A stretch of DNA of 64,000 nucleotides from contig NZ_CP100355.1 of assembly GCF_024204665.1 (NCBI RefSeq), positions 3,577,451 through 3,641,450 on the forward strand, in the 5' to 3' direction. Both the position numbers and the translations under genes were made by a program. Within the stretch, counting starts at the first letter, position 1. Each line of letters begins with the position of its first letter. This stretch comes from Natronosalvus rutilus. GTDB lineage: Archaea > Halobacteriota > Halobacteria > Halobacteriales > Natrialbaceae. Of this stretch, positions 1-8,818 are shown one piece after another. The notes beneath the pieces were generated by a model, which was not told the DNA's origin, searched no databases, and saw only the letters and a program-made list of their open reading frames with translations.

Positions 1-1
1 C

Positions 2-475
2 AAGAACGAGACCGGAACGGTCAGCGGGTACGAGGGCGCCGACGAATCGTTCTCGAACGAGGATCTGCTCACGCTCGAGGTCGACGTGTTGATCCCGGCC
101 GCCCTCGAGAACGCGATCGACGAGGACCTCGCCCACGACGTCGAGGCCGACCTGATCGTCGAAGCCGCGAACGGACCGCTGACGCCAGGGGCCGACGACG
201 TGCTGGCCGAGCGCGACGTCTACGTCATCCCCGACATCCTCGCGAACGCCGGCGGCGTCACCGTCTCGTACTTCGAGTGGGTGCAGAACCGCCAGCGATT
301 CTACTGGTCCGAGGAGCGCGTCAACGACGAACTCGAGACGATGATCGTCAACGCCTTCGACGAGTTGACGAGCGCATACGAGGCGAACGACCTCGAGAAC
401 TTCCGGACGGCGGCCTACGTCGTCGCTATGCAGCGGGTCGTCAATGCGTTCGAGGAAGGCGGTACCTTCCCCTGA
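2..475 (+). CDS. gdhA: Glutamate dehydrogenase, C-terminal part (cut by window edge)
   Basis: The frame is open from the first bases and ends at a TGA, giving the last 157 residues of a Glu/Leu/Phe/Val dehydrogenase. The NAD(P)-binding half is visible: an [11 protein letters not shown]-like segment (here [12 protein letters not shown]), then EAANGPLTP, then the family motif [12 protein letters not shown]. In this family the enzyme interconverts glutamate and 2-oxoglutarate with ammonia in the cytoplasm. The catalytic lysine region lies upstream of the window, so substrate choice (glutamate versus another amino acid) rests on motif similarity. It ends 16 bases from a convergent gene. Confidence 0.93.
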   Translation, partial: KNETGTVSGYEGADESFSNEDLLTLEVDVLIPAALENAIDEDLAHDVEADLIVEAANGPLTPGADDVLAERDVYVIPDILANAGGVTVSYFEWVQNRQRFYWSEERVNDELETMIVNAFDELTSAYEANDLENFRTAAYVVAMQRVVNAFEEGGTFP

Positions 476-491
476 CGTTCGGCTCGTCTCG

Positions 492-1085
492 CTAGCCGCT
501 CTCATCGTCCACCGATCCTGACTCACCCTCGAGCAACGCGTACAGCTCGACACCCAGCCGCGCCATCTCGAGGTCCGCCTCGAGTCGCTCGAGGTGGCGT
601 TCGAGAGCGTCGGCGTCGAGTTCGTCGAAGGGCTGCTCGAGGAGCCTCGCCAGCGCGGGATCGAGCCCGACCAGGTCCGAGCCGGGCCGGTACGGGGCAC
701 ACGACCGACCGGCCTCGACCGCGGCGAGGAGTTCCTGGAAGGTGATGACCGTCCGCCGGAGGGCGCGAATGTCGGTTTCGTCAGCGGGAGACTGGAGGGT
801 CGCCGCGAGGGCGGCTTCGGCCTCGGCGACCGCTTCGGGGTCCATCGCGAACGCGTCGCAGGCGGCCGCCCGCTCGAGGGACGAACGCGAACCCCGGCTG
901 CGGCGGGTGAGCAGTCGAAGCGCGGCGACGGTCAGCACCTTGCGATCGTACTGGTACCCGAGTACCGCTTCGGCGCGGACGACGACGGTTCGAGCGTCCT
1001 CGGCGACGCCGGCACACCCCAGGTCCCGGCTGATGCGTTCGACGGTCGAGTCGTCCGTGGGCACCGATTCGGTATTCCACAGCAT
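492..1085 (-). CDS. Conserved-looking haloarchaeal protein of unknown function
   Basis: This encodes 197 residues from an ATG (MLWNTESV). An in-frame upstream extension to 1370 exists but runs into the start region of the divergent aroB' gene and has a less acidic, non-genic composition, so the shorter start is preferred. The protein is soluble and alpha-helical, with an acidic tail (ESGSVDDESG). The first 80 residues (ISRDLGCAGVAEDARTVV, then YDRKVLTVAALRLLTRR) vaguely recall a cyclin-type helical repeat as in TFIIB, but I cannot claim homology. A 214-base AT-richer gap separates it from aroB'. I do not recognise the family. Confidence 0.7.
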   Translation of the reverse strand: MLWNTESVPTDDSTVERISRDLGCAGVAEDARTVVVRAEAVLGYQYDRKVLTVAALRLLTRRSRGSRSSLERAAACDAFAMDPEAVAEAEAALAATLQSPADETDIRALRRTVITFQELLAAVEAGRSCAPYRPGSDLVGLDPALARLLEQPFDELDADALERHLERLEADLEMARLGVELYALLEGESGSVDDESG

Positions 1086-1299
1086 ACCTACGTCTCGTTT
1101 CCACCGTATCTTATCGATATCTACGATAGTGTCATTACCATCGTAACTATCGGTACTATATTTACTTACCTTGGAATCCGAAGCGTCCAAATAGGCCGTC
1201 TCGAGCGCGACAGTCGGCCATCGATCACCGTGCCAGCGAACGAAGGCGAGCACTGACGAATCCGCCACGTTGAAGCCAGTTCCCTTCGAGGGTGGAGCC

Positions 1300-2478
1300 A
1301 TGACGAGAGCAGTCTGGGTGAAAGCCGACGCCACCGTCGGCGACTGGGACGTCCGCCGAAGACGGATCACCGCCGCCCTCGAGGCCGGCGCCGACTGGGT
1401 ACTGGTCGACGAGGACGACGTCGCCCGCGTGCGCGAACTGGGCGACGTCTCGGTCGCCGCCTTCCGAACCGACGGCGACGTGACGTTGATCGACGATGCC
1501 GAAAATCAGGAGCAAGAGGCACGACCGGACGCCTACGTCACCGGCAAGGACGGCGAGGGCGACGGCACGATCGACCTCCCCAACGACTTCTCGGGGTCGG
1601 CCGACCTCTCGACGCTGCGTCGAAACGGCGCCGTCGACCAGGGAGCCTACGTCCGCATCCTCGGGAAGGAGTACGAGTCGTTTGCGGAAGCCGCCGCCGA
1701 GACCGCGGAGTACACCATCGTCATCGGCGACGACTGGACAATCATCCCCCTCGAGAACCTGATCGCCCGGATCGGCGACGAGACGACCCTCGTCGCAGGT
1801 GTAACGGGTGCCGCGGAGGCCAAAACCGCGTTCGAGACCCTCGAGCACGGCGCCGACGCCGTCCTGCTCGATTCGGACGATCCCGACGAAATCCGCCGAA
1901 CCGTCGAGGTTCGAGACGAATCCGAACGCGAATCGCTCGACCTGGAGTGGGGCACCGTCGTCGAAATCGAACCCGTTGGCTCGGCCGACCGGGTCTGTGT
2001 CGACACCGGGAACCTGTTCGAGCACGACGAGGGGATGCTCGTCGGGTCGATGGCCCGCGGCCTCGTGTTCGTCCACGCCGAGACCGCCGAGTCGCCGTAC
2101 GTCGCCTCCCGCCCGTTCCGGGTCAACGCGGGCGCCGTCCACGCCTACGTCCGGACGCCCGACGGCGGCACGAAGTACCTCTCGGAACTCACCAGCGGTG
2201 ACGAGGTTCAGGTCGTCGACACGAGCGGCCACACCCGCGAGGTAATCGTGGGTCGGGTCAAAATCGAGAAGCGCCCGATGTTCCGGGTCGCCCTCGAGAC
2301 CGGTTCCGGCGACCGTATCGAGACGCTCCTCCAGAACGCCGAGACGATCAAGGTGGCGACCAGGGACGGGCGCCGGGCGGTGACCGACATCTCGGCGGGT
2401 GACGAACTCCTCCTCTACTACGAGGACACGGCGCGACACTTCGGGGAGGCCGTCGAGGAGAGCATCATCGAGAAGTAA
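1300..2478 (+). CDS. aroB': 3-dehydroquinate synthase II (archaeal AroB')
   Basis: The product is 392 residues starting MTRAVWVKADATVGDW, a typical start for the archaeal DHQS family. Known chemistry: NAD-dependent oxidative deamination and cyclisation of 2-amino-3,7-dideoxy-D-threo-hept-6-ulosonate to 3-dehydroquinate, the archaeal entry to the shikimate pathway that replaces the bacterial DAHP route. Characteristic C-terminal segments are SMARGLVFVHAET, RPFRVNAGAVHAYV and LLQNAETIK. A start ten codons upstream is possible but MTRAVW matches the family. The next pathway enzyme, type I dehydroquinase, lies 540 bases downstream on the opposite strand. Confidence 0.95.
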   Translation: MTRAVWVKADATVGDWDVRRRRITAALEAGADWVLVDEDDVARVRELGDVSVAAFRTDGDVTLIDDAENQEQEARPDAYVTGKDGEGDGTIDLPNDFSGSADLSTLRRNGAVDQGAYVRILGKEYESFAEAAAETAEYTIVIGDDWTIIPLENLIARIGDETTLVAGVTGAAEAKTAFETLEHGADAVLLDSDDPDEIRRTVEVRDESERESLDLEWGTVVEIEPVGSADRVCVDTGNLFEHDEGMLVGSMARGLVFVHAETAESPYVASRPFRVNAGAVHAYVRTPDGGTKYLSELTSGDEVQVVDTSGHTREVIVGRVKIEKRPMFRVALETGSGDRIETLLQNAETIKVATRDGRRAVTDISAGDELLLYYEDTARHFGEAVEESIIEK

Positions 2479-2500
2479 CCGGTAGCCGACTCGACTCGAA

Positions 2501-2905
2501 CTACGACGTCGAATCCGGCTCCACGGCCTCGAGACGAGTCGTACACCAGTGACAGAACTCGAGGTCCGTATCGAGCGGGCGGCCGCAGTGAGGACAGGTC
2601 GGCCCCTCGGTGTCGTCGCGGCCGATCGCCCCGAGTCCGCGAAAGAGCGCGTCAGTCGCTGTGAAGAGGGCGATCGACGCGAGCACGAACCGATCGACTG
2701 CGCTAGTCTCCTCGGTCACGACCGTCCAGGTTCCCTCGAGCGACGACATCGCGGCGAGCTGGTCCGCCGAGAACGAGAGCGCGATGGCCGTGACGAACAG
2801 CCCCGAGAAGAAGAGCGCACGCACCCACTCGCGGAGAACGGCGTGGCCAACCCCGGGAAACAGAAGCGAACACGCGGCGGCGACGAGGGCACGAACCAGC
2901 GTCAT
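2501..2905 (-). CDS. Small membrane protein with C-terminal zinc ribbon
   Basis: The 134-residue protein has two or three hydrophobic stretches (about residues 5-23, 31-50 and 73-92) followed by a zinc ribbon with two CxxC pairs, CPHCGRPL and CHWCTTRL, near residues 103-122. Such proteins are common in haloarchaea and are labelled as zinc-ribbon or DUF domains; no reaction is known. The GC-rich gene lies between the convergent end of aroB' and aroD. The zinc ribbon is predicted to face the cytoplasm. Function is not inferred. Confidence 0.8.
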   Translation of the reverse strand: MTLVRALVAAACSLLFPGVGHAVLREWVRALFFSGLFVTAIALSFSADQLAAMSSLEGTWTVVTEETSAVDRFVLASIALFTATDALFRGLGAIGRDDTEGPTCPHCGRPLDTDLEFCHWCTTRLEAVEPDSTS

Positions 2906-3019
2906 TCGTGTGTGCGTTCGGTGTCGACTCCGTTAACATTCCGGTTTCGCTCGAGGTTTCAGGCGTGAATCGGGGATCTCGGGCCCGGGCCCGTTCCCGC
3001 CACCGCCGCCGACGCGGCG

Positions 3020-3739
3020 TCAATCCAGCGACTCGAGTGCCGAAACCAGCCGAGAGAGCGTCTCGAGGTCGTACTGGCCCGGCGCAGTCGCCCGCTCGGA
3101 GTCGACCGGCGCGTACCCAATCTTCGAGCCGTACACCGGCGCCACGGCCCGGGTGTGTCGGCCGACCTCGCCCATCGCCATCGTCGCCACTGAATCCCCG
3201 TGCGCCGTCAGCTGTTCGGTCGCCGAGAGCAACGCCAGCGCGTCGGCGTTCGTCTCCGCCGTTACCGCCAGCTTCGCCACGTCGGCGTACTTCCCCGCCT
3301 CGGTGAGCGTTCGAACCAGCTCTGAGCGTGGCGGTGTCCCCTCGAAATCGTGCGCCGAGGCGACGACGGCGACGCCGCGCTCGCGAGCCGCCTCGAGCAC
3401 GTCCTCCGCGTCGCCTGCGAGGATCGACTCGAGTTCGACGTCGACCGCTCCCACGGCATCGACGGCGGTGGCTTCGGCGAGCGCCTCGAGTCGCCCCTCG
3501 TCGTCGGCTTCGCCGCCTTCCCAGGCCGCTCGATTCGTCGCCAGGATCGGTAACTCGCCGCCGTACGACTCGAGTGCTGCGAGCGGCGCGTCGGCGAGGT
3601 CCATCCGAAACTCGAGGCAATCGGCACGACCTCGAGCGGCCGGCTCTTCGCTCAAATCGGCCGTCGAGGCGGCGAGCGTGAACGTCTCGAACGACAGGTT
3701 CCTGTTCTCGTCTCTGTTCCCGTCCCTGTTCACGTCCAT
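3020..3739 (-). CDS. aroD: 3-dehydroquinate dehydratase, type I
   Basis: The 239-residue protein fits the type I dehydroquinase barrel, which dehydrates 3-dehydroquinate to 3-dehydroshikimate through a lysine Schiff base. Visible markers are the early CLEFRMDLAD strand, VVASAHDFEGTP carrying the active-site histidine, KYADVAKLAV carrying the Schiff-base lysine, and PVYGSKIGYAPV near the end. The first 14 residues (MDVNRDGNRDENRN) are an extension coded by imperfect 12-base repeats at 3698-3733; the true start could be any in-frame codon there, but no other ATG precedes the core. It works with aroB' nearby. Confidence 0.93.
   Translation of the reverse strand: MDVNRDGNRDENRNLSFETFTLAASTADLSEEPAARGRADCLEFRMDLADAPLAALESYGGELPILATNRAAWEGGEADDEGRLEALAEATAVDAVGAVDVELESILAGDAEDVLEAARERGVAVVASAHDFEGTPPRSELVRTLTEAGKYADVAKLAVTAETNADALALLSATEQLTAHGDSVATMAMGEVGRHTRAVAPVYGSKIGYAPVDSERATAPGQYDLETLSRLVSALESLD
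3698..3733. repeat. Three imperfect 12-base repeats at the 5' end of aroD
   Basis: Units begin at 3698, 3710 and 3722 and share the core CTGTTC. On the minus strand they encode the N-R-D-x pattern of the AroD N-terminus. This is an in-frame repeat, so copy-number change would lengthen or shorten the tail without shifting frame. Confidence 0.7.
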
Positions 3740-3853
3740 GTGCCTCGCTCGAGGGCAGCGGTGAAAAAAGACGCGTCGACGGCGATGTTCGCGCGTCGAG
3801 TGAAACGAGAGGAGATAGCTGGGAGACGAGAGACGGGAGAAACGGAACCGGGA

Positions 3854-4840
3854 TCAGGCCAGACCCAGCGTCTCCTCGGCCTCGAGCAACTCGTGGTAGC
3901 GGTTACGGATCGTGACCTCGGAGATGTCGGCGACGTCGCTGACGGCAGCCTGGGTGGTCTTCTCGTTGGTCAACAGGGCGGCGGCGTACACCGCAGCGGC
4001 TGCGAGGCCGACCGGCGACTTGCCGCTGTGGACGCCCTTCTCCTTGGCGTTTCGCAGGAGGCTGCGGGCCCGGTGCTCGGCCTCGTCGGACAGTTCGAGC
4101 CCCGAGGCGAAGCGGGGGACGTAGCTCTCGGGGTCAGCCGGCTGGACCTCGAGGCCGAGTTCGCGGACGACGTAGCGGTAGGTGCGCGCGATTTCGTTCT
4201 TCTCGACGCGGCTGACGTCGGCGATCTCGTCGAGACTGCGTGGGACGCCAGCCTGGCGCGCGGCGGCGTAGACGCAGGAGGTGGAGACGCCTTCGATGGA
4301 TCGACCGGGCAGGAGGTCCTCGTTGAGCGCTCGCCGGTAGATGACGCTGGCGGTCTCGCGAACGTTGTTCGGGAGGCCGAGCGCGCTGGCCATGCGGTCG
4401 ATCTCGCCGAGGGCCTGCTTGAGGTTGCGCTCCTTGCTGTCGCGAGTGCGGAAGCGCTCGTTCCACTTGCGCAGGCGCTGCATCTTCTCGCGCTGACGGC
4501 TGCCCAGGGAGTTGCCGTAGGCGTCCTTGTTTCGCCAGTCGATGTTGGTCGAGAGCCCCTTATCGTGCATCGTGTTCGTCGTGGGCGCGCCGACGCGGGA
4601 CTTCTTGTTCTTCTCGGCGGAGTCGAACGCGCGCCACTCCGGGCCGCGGTCGACGGAATCTTCCTCGACGACGAGGCCACAGTCCTCACAGATGGTCTCG
4701 CCGTGTTCGTCGTCGACGACCAGCTGGCCGGTACACTCCGGACAGGCGAGGTCGCTGTCTGCGACGTCCTCGGATTCGGTTTCGGTTTCGGTTTCGGTTT
4801 CAGTGCGTCGGGCTCTAGCGGATAGTCGTGCGTTGGTCAT
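3854..4840 (-). CDS. tfb: Transcription initiation factor IIB
   Basis: The 328-residue protein has a zinc ribbon with cysteines 33, 36, 51 and 54 (CPEC, CEDC), a B-finger/linker containing GPEWRAFDSAEK and GAPTTNTMHDKGL, and two cyclin repeats (about 135-215 and 230-320) with the recognition segment SEVTIRNRYHELL. TFIIB bridges TBP-TATA-BRE and RNA polymerase. Haloarchaea usually carry several tfb paralogues, so this may be a general or a specialised copy. Residues 13-22 are a TE dipeptide run encoded by a 6-base repeat. The 232-base upstream gap is AT-rich. Confidence 0.97.
   Translation of the reverse strand: MTNARLSARARRTETETETETESEDVADSDLACPECTGQLVVDDEHGETICEDCGLVVEEDSVDRGPEWRAFDSAEKNKKSRVGAPTTNTMHDKGLSTNIDWRNKDAYGNSLGSRQREKMQRLRKWNERFRTRDSKERNLKQALGEIDRMASALGLPNNVRETASVIYRRALNEDLLPGRSIEGVSTSCVYAAARQAGVPRSLDEIADVSRVEKNEIARTYRYVVRELGLEVQPADPESYVPRFASGLELSDEAEHRARSLLRNAKEKGVHSGKSPVGLAAAAVYAAALLTNEKTTQAAVSDVADISEVTIRNRYHELLEAEETLGLA
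4775..4804. repeat. Hexanucleotide repeat (TTCGGT, five units) inside tfb
   Basis: Four exact TTCGGT units and one TTCAGT follow each other and encode Thr-Glu repeats in the disordered N-terminus of TFIIB before the zinc ribbon. The unit is a multiple of three, so slippage preserves the frame. Confidence 0.85.
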
Positions 4841-4918
4841 ACGATGATAACTCTCCCCGGCCGAACGAAATCGGAAAAGCTCGGACGGATTCGTTACCTA
4901 CTGGGTTCAGAGGTGTTG

Positions 4919-4927
4919 TATATAAAC
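4919..4927 (-). promoter_or_regulatory. Probable TATA box for tfb
   Basis: TATATAAAC on the plus strand reads GTTTATATA toward tfb. With the usual spacing of about 26 bases, transcription would begin near 4897, giving a leader of roughly 55 bases, long for a haloarchaeal gene. Confidence 0.5.
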
Positions 4928-5043
4928 ATTTCGAAAACATATGCCGAGAGTACGCGAAACCTGGTTATTCGTCGGGAATGGCATTATCAATCCAAACATT
5001 AAAATATGTGCGTGCGGCCCACTCGCACGGTTTCGGACACGCC

Positions 5044-5050
5044 TTTAGGT
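5044..5050 (+). promoter_or_regulatory. TATA-like box for the NTPase gene
   Basis: CCTTTAGG is centred about 27 bases before the ATG at 5073, the spacing expected for a leaderless haloarchaeal transcript. Confidence 0.5.
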
Positions 5051-5072
5051 TCCCGCCGCTACCCTCGAATCG

Positions 5073-5588
5073 ATGCACGTCGCCGTGGGCAGCACGAACC
5101 CGGTCAAAGTCCAGGCTACCGAACGCGCTCTCGAGCGGTACGACCCGTCAGTCGTCGGGGTCGCCGTCGACTCCGGCGTAGCCGAACAGCCGACCGGCCA
5201 GCACGAAACCGTCACCGGCGCGAAAACGCGAGCGAGGCGCGCCCTCGAACGATCCGACGCCGACTGGGGTGTCGGCCTGGAGGGTGGCGTCGCCCGAATC
5301 GACGGTACCGACGGCCTGTACCTGATCATGTGGGCGGCCGTCACGGATGGCGAGCGGAACGGCCTCGGGAGTGGGCCCAGCCTTCGCCTCCCGACCGTCG
5401 TCGCCGAACGCCTCGAGCAGGGCGCCGAACTCGGACCCGTGATGGACGACCTGCTGGGAACGACCGACATCGCCGAAACCGAGGGCGCCGCCGGTGCGCT
5501 CACCGACGGGTTGACCGACCGAACGGCGGCGCTCGCGGCCGCCGTCTCTTGCGCTGCGGGTCCATTCGTGACGCCGTACTACGAGTAG
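5073..5588 (+). CDS. yjjX: Inosine/xanthosine triphosphatase (DUF84/YjjX family)
   Basis: The 171-residue protein begins HVAVGSTNPVKVQATERAL, the nucleotide-binding start of the DUF84/YjjX family, followed by SGVAEQPTGQHETVTGAKTRA and GVGLEGGV. Known members hydrolyse ITP and XTP to remove deaminated purine nucleotides from the pool. Length and motifs agree with the family. It is divergent from tfb and appears to have its own TATA-like element. The C-terminus ends with FVTPYYE. Confidence 0.9.
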   Translation: MHVAVGSTNPVKVQATERALERYDPSVVGVAVDSGVAEQPTGQHETVTGAKTRARRALERSDADWGVGLEGGVARIDGTDGLYLIMWAAVTDGERNGLGSGPSLRLPTVVAERLEQGAELGPVMDDLLGTTDIAETEGAAGALTDGLTDRTAALAAAVSCAAGPFVTPYYE

Positions 5589-5858
5589 TCGGATAAGCCA
5601 CGATTACCCGTCGCTCGCGTCGTCTCGGTCTGTTTGAATCGTTTACCGACTAACTCGACGATCGACGCCCCCGTTCGCGAACGCGGGTATCGTTCAATTA
5701 CCAGTGATCGTCGCGTAAAAGAACGTATTAACCGGCCGTACCAAGAGCGACCACCGGGTCGGGGAGGCGCCGGGTCGACGTCCTAATAACCAAGAGACTG
5801 CGGCGGGTTAGCCGGGTGTACCAAACCCCCTAAGTCGGCGCCTGACCTCGAGTGCAGT

Positions 5859-6092
5859 ATGAGCACAGCAGTCGCCGCCGACCTCACGAGCAAACAAACC
5901 CGCATCCTGCGGTACCTCCGCGAACGCGCCACGACCAAGACCTACTTCAAGTCCCGGCTGATCGGCGAAGAACTCGGGATGACCGCGAAGGAAGTTGGCG
6001 CGAACATCACAGCGATCCAGGACGGCGATTACGACATCGAAATCGAGAAGTGGGGCTACTCCTCGAGTACGACCTGGAAAGTACTTCTGTAA
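5859..6092 (+). CDS. Small winged-helix-like protein (DUF7123 type)
   Basis: The 77-residue product contains QTRILRYLRERATTKTYFKSRLIGEELGMTAKEVGANITAI, which looks like a helix-turn-helix, then EKWGYSSSTTWKVLL, a very conserved ending in haloarchaea that I remember as DUF7123 (not verified). A small DNA-binding or adaptor role is plausible but untested. The ATG follows a 270-base gap containing a dense AT/GC-mixed promoter region. The in-frame start is preferred over the out-of-frame longer reading that overlaps it. Confidence 0.8.
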   Translation: MSTAVAADLTSKQTRILRYLRERATTKTYFKSRLIGEELGMTAKEVGANITAIQDGDYDIEIEKWGYSSSTTWKVLL

Positions 6093-6266
6093 CCGGGTTC
6101 TACCGGTAGATCGGTTTTCGTCCCATACGCCTGCATTTCAGTGAACGCACTCGATAGCGGTGCTACTCGTTGGATTGACTGCCTCTCGAAATCGAAAACC
6201 GAAGATCGAAACCGAAACCGAAACTGACCCGCCGATACCGACCCTCGAGTCATAGCTCCGACCGGG

Positions 6267-6884
6267 CTACCCATCGTACCTGATCAACGCGTCCGCGTCC
6301 CGCGCCAGTGTCACCGCTCGCTCGCCGAACGAATCGGCGTACCGAACGAGCAACAACAGGACGGTTTCGGGTCGTTCGACCGCGTATCCGTCTTCCCGAG
6401 AGAGCAAGCCGGCTTCCTCGAGTTCGCCCGCGTACTTGCTCACCGTCGGTGGGGACACCTCGAGGGCGGCCGCCAGGTCGCTCGCCGTCGCGTCCGGATT
6501 CGAGAGGAGTTCGACGAGCATGCCTCGCGGGGTCGCTCGCCGGAGATACCCGAGGGCGTTCTTCTCGAAGCCGTCGAACCGGGCGGCGGGGACGAACCGC
6601 TTATAGTCGCCGTCGCTGTAGGATTCGACGAGGTCGAGGTCCTCGAGTCGGCGCAGGTGGTGCTGAGTCTCACCGGTTCCGAGCTGGAGATCGTCTCTGA
6701 CCTTCGAGAAGTGTGCGCCGGGGGTCGTCGAGAGGTAGCCGACGATGGCGTCTCGGGCGTCGCTCTCGCCCGTGTCGGCGGCGGCTGACTCCGAAAAGCG
6801 CGTGAGCGGCGAGGCCGCGCCGACGGCGGCGAACCGCCGGAGCGTGGCTCGTTTCTTCTCGTCGACCCCATCGGACCCTGTCAT
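6267..6884 (-). CDS. Transcriptional regulator with two winged-helix domains
   Basis: The 205-residue protein starts MTGSDGVDEKKRATLRRF. It has a first helix-turn-helix at about 45-105 (IVGYLSTTPGAHFSKVRDDLQLGTGETQHHLRRLEDL) and a second at about 120-180 (ARATPRGMLVELLSNPDATASDLAAALEVSPPTVSKYAGELEEAGLL). The pair is typical of haloarchaeal ArsR/MarR-like regulators that often control membrane functions. Ligand and targets are unknown. The next genes downstream are convergent small genes; the SPFH gene lies immediately upstream in the same orientation. Confidence 0.85.
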   Translation of the reverse strand: MTGSDGVDEKKRATLRRFAAVGAASPLTRFSESAAADTGESDARDAIVGYLSTTPGAHFSKVRDDLQLGTGETQHHLRRLEDLDLVESYSDGDYKRFVPAARFDGFEKNALGYLRRATPRGMLVELLSNPDATASDLAAALEVSPPTVSKYAGELEEAGLLSREDGYAVERPETVLLLLVRYADSFGERAVTLARDADALIRYDG

Positions 6885-7007
6885 GTGCTGCGTATCGTTC
6901 GAAAAGCGACGGAGGGTAAAACGCGTTTCGCTCCACCGCGTGTAGAGAAAATCAGGCGGTAGCCACACTGACTCGCGACCGCCACCGGGTGAGGCGGATC
7001 CCTCGGG

Positions 7008-8165
7008 TCAGTCGTTTTCCGGCGAAGTCGGCTCCTCGCTCGAGGAGTCGAAGTCCTTGTCGATTCCGCCGATGCTCTCCTCGGTCTCGGTCTCCGCGAT
7101 CGTCCCGGTGTCCTTCCCTTCTTTGATCGCCTGGGCCTGCTGTTCCATCGCCTCGAGGTCCATCTCGGCTTCCTGGTCGATCTCGCCGATGATCTCGGCG
7201 ATGTCGTCGAGGCCGATGAGTTCGCGCGTCTCCTCGTCGAACTCGAGGCTATCGAGGCTCTCGCCGTCGGCTTTCACGTCGCTGCCGGTGAGGTGCTTGC
7301 CGTAGCGGCCGACCATCGAGGACAGTTCCTGTGGCAGGACGAACGTCGTCGAATCGCTCTGGCCGATCTCCGCGAGCGTCTCCAGCCCCTTGTCGATGAC
7401 GGCGCGCTCGCCCATCGATTCGGCCGAGCGGGCACGAAGGACCGTCGAAATGGAGTCACCCTGGGCCTCGAGGATCTGACTCTGCTTTTCACCCTGTGCG
7501 CGGATGATCTGGCTCTGTTTGTCACCTTCGGCCTTCTCGACGGCGCTCCGGCGTTCACCCTGCGCCTCGAGGATCATGGCACGGCGTTTCCGCTCCGCGG
7601 AAGTCTGTTGTTCCATCGCGCGCTGGACGTCCTTCGAGGGGTTGACCTCGCGGACCTCGACGCTCTCGACGCGGATCCCCCACTCGTCGGTGGGTTCGTC
7701 GAGTTCCGTCCGGATGCGCGCGTTGATCGCCTGGCGCTTGTTCAGCGTCTCGTCGAGTTCCATGTCACCCAGCACGGCCCGCAGGGTAGTCTGGGCGAGG
7801 TTCGAGACGGCAGTCTTGTAGTTGTCGACCTCGAGGAACGCCTTCTTGGCGTCCATCACGCGGATGTAGACGACGGCGTCGGCGGTCACCGGCGAGTTGT
7901 CCCGCGTGATCGCCTCCTGACGGGGGACGTCGAGCGTCTGGGTGCGCATGTCGAACGTGTACGTCTGGGAGACGAACGGCGGAATCACGTTGATACCGGG
8001 CTCGAGCAGTTTTCGGTATTCCCCGAAGACCGTCAGCGCGCGCTTTTCGTACGCGTTGACGATCTCGATGGCACTCAGGAGCGCCGCGAGGACCACGATC
8101 AGGAGGAGGGCGCCGATGAAGAGCCCAACCGTTGCCGCTTGTGCGAGTATCAGCTCCGGAACCAT
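7008..8165 (-). CDS. SPFH domain (stomatin/prohibitin-like) membrane protein
   Basis: The 385-residue protein has an N-terminal membrane anchor (about 9-33), an SPFH domain (about 36-200; EKRALTVFGEYRKLLEPGINVIPPF, RTQTLDVPRQEAITRDNSPVTADAVVYIRV), a coiled coil rich in E-A-Q-G-E repeats (about 190-245), and an acidic tail. Family members assemble as membrane scaffolds, often with an NfeD partner; one is encoded directly upstream here. A TATA-like box precedes it, so it may also be transcribed alone. Specific cellular role in archaea is not established. Confidence 0.93.
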   Translation of the reverse strand: MVPELILAQAATVGLFIGALLLIVVLAALLSAIEIVNAYEKRALTVFGEYRKLLEPGINVIPPFVSQTYTFDMRTQTLDVPRQEAITRDNSPVTADAVVYIRVMDAKKAFLEVDNYKTAVSNLAQTTLRAVLGDMELDETLNKRQAINARIRTELDEPTDEWGIRVESVEVREVNPSKDVQRAMEQQTSAERKRRAMILEAQGERRSAVEKAEGDKQSQIIRAQGEKQSQILEAQGDSISTVLRARSAESMGERAVIDKGLETLAEIGQSDSTTFVLPQELSSMVGRYGKHLTGSDVKADGESLDSLEFDEETRELIGLDDIAEIIGEIDQEAEMDLEAMEQQAQAIKEGKDTGTIAETETEESIGGIDKDFDSSSEEPTSPEND

Positions 8166-8187
8166 AGGCGGAACTTATGTCGGTGGG

Positions 8188-8197
8188 ATTAAAAGCG
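8188..8197 (-). promoter_or_regulatory. TATA-like box for the SPFH gene
   Basis: GCTTTTAATC on the minus strand is centred about 27 bases before the ATG at 8165, consistent with a leaderless transcript independent of the NfeD gene. Confidence 0.5.
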
Positions 8198-8222
8198 TTC
8201 CCTTATTTCGCTAACATTTCTC

Positions 8223-8795
8223 TCAGCCCGACCCTTCCGTCTCGGAGACGGTATCTCGAGACGAGGCGTTTTCGGCGTCCGCCCGCCTGGCTTCCCGGGC
8301 CAGTTCCCGGTCGATGCTGTCGGTCTCGAGGGCCTCGAGCGACGCCACGGTCAAGACGTTCCCGCCGCCGGGGTCCAGGACGATGATCTCCTCGCCCTCC
8401 TCGATGGTCCCGTCGTGTGATCGCGCGGAGTAATACGGGGCGAACCCGCCGTCCTCGAGTTTGACCTCGCCGCTCCGGTTCGTGACCGTCTTGGTGACGT
8501 AACCGGTCGACCCCGCGAGCGAATCCGAGTCGCGGGTCTGGGCCGTTCCCTTCCCGCCGTAGAAGTCGAACTCGCGATAGACGTAGGTCGCGATCACGCC
8601 GATGACCAGCGTCAACGCGACGAGGATGAACGGGCTGAGCGTCAGGGGGAGAAGCATCCCGACGAGCCCCGCGCCGGCGAGGGCGACGCCGATGACGATG
8701 AGGTGTGCGCCCGGTGAGATCGCCTCGAGCACCATCAATCCGAGCCCGGCCGCCAGGAGCACCACGGGGAGATTGTCGACGAGGAATTCGACCAT
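8223..8795 (-). CDS. NfeD family membrane protein
   Basis: The 190-residue protein has three or four membrane helices (about 8-75, including LEAISPGAHLIVIGVALAGAGLVG) and then a small beta-rich OB-like domain (about 90-155: AGSTGYVTKTVTNRSGEVKLEDGGFAPYYSARSHDGTIEEGEEIIVL), the hallmark of NfeD partners of stomatin-like proteins. It sits 57 bases upstream of the SPFH gene. Together they probably form a membrane scaffold. The acidic C-terminal tail is typical of halophiles. Confidence 0.92.
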   Translation of the reverse strand: MVEFLVDNLPVVLLAAGLGLMVLEAISPGAHLIVIGVALAGAGLVGMLLPLTLSPFILVALTLVIGVIATYVYREFDFYGGKGTAQTRDSDSLAGSTGYVTKTVTNRSGEVKLEDGGFAPYYSARSHDGTIEEGEEIIVLDPGGGNVLTVASLEALETDSIDRELAREARRADAENASSRDTVSETEGSG

Positions 8796-8818
8796 GCGTG
8801 AGGGTTAGGTCTCAGTCC

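Noticed and set aside
1225-2439. A long minus-strand frame antisense to aroB'
   Set aside because: The same mirror effect of GC-rich codons; the plus-strand gene is certain.
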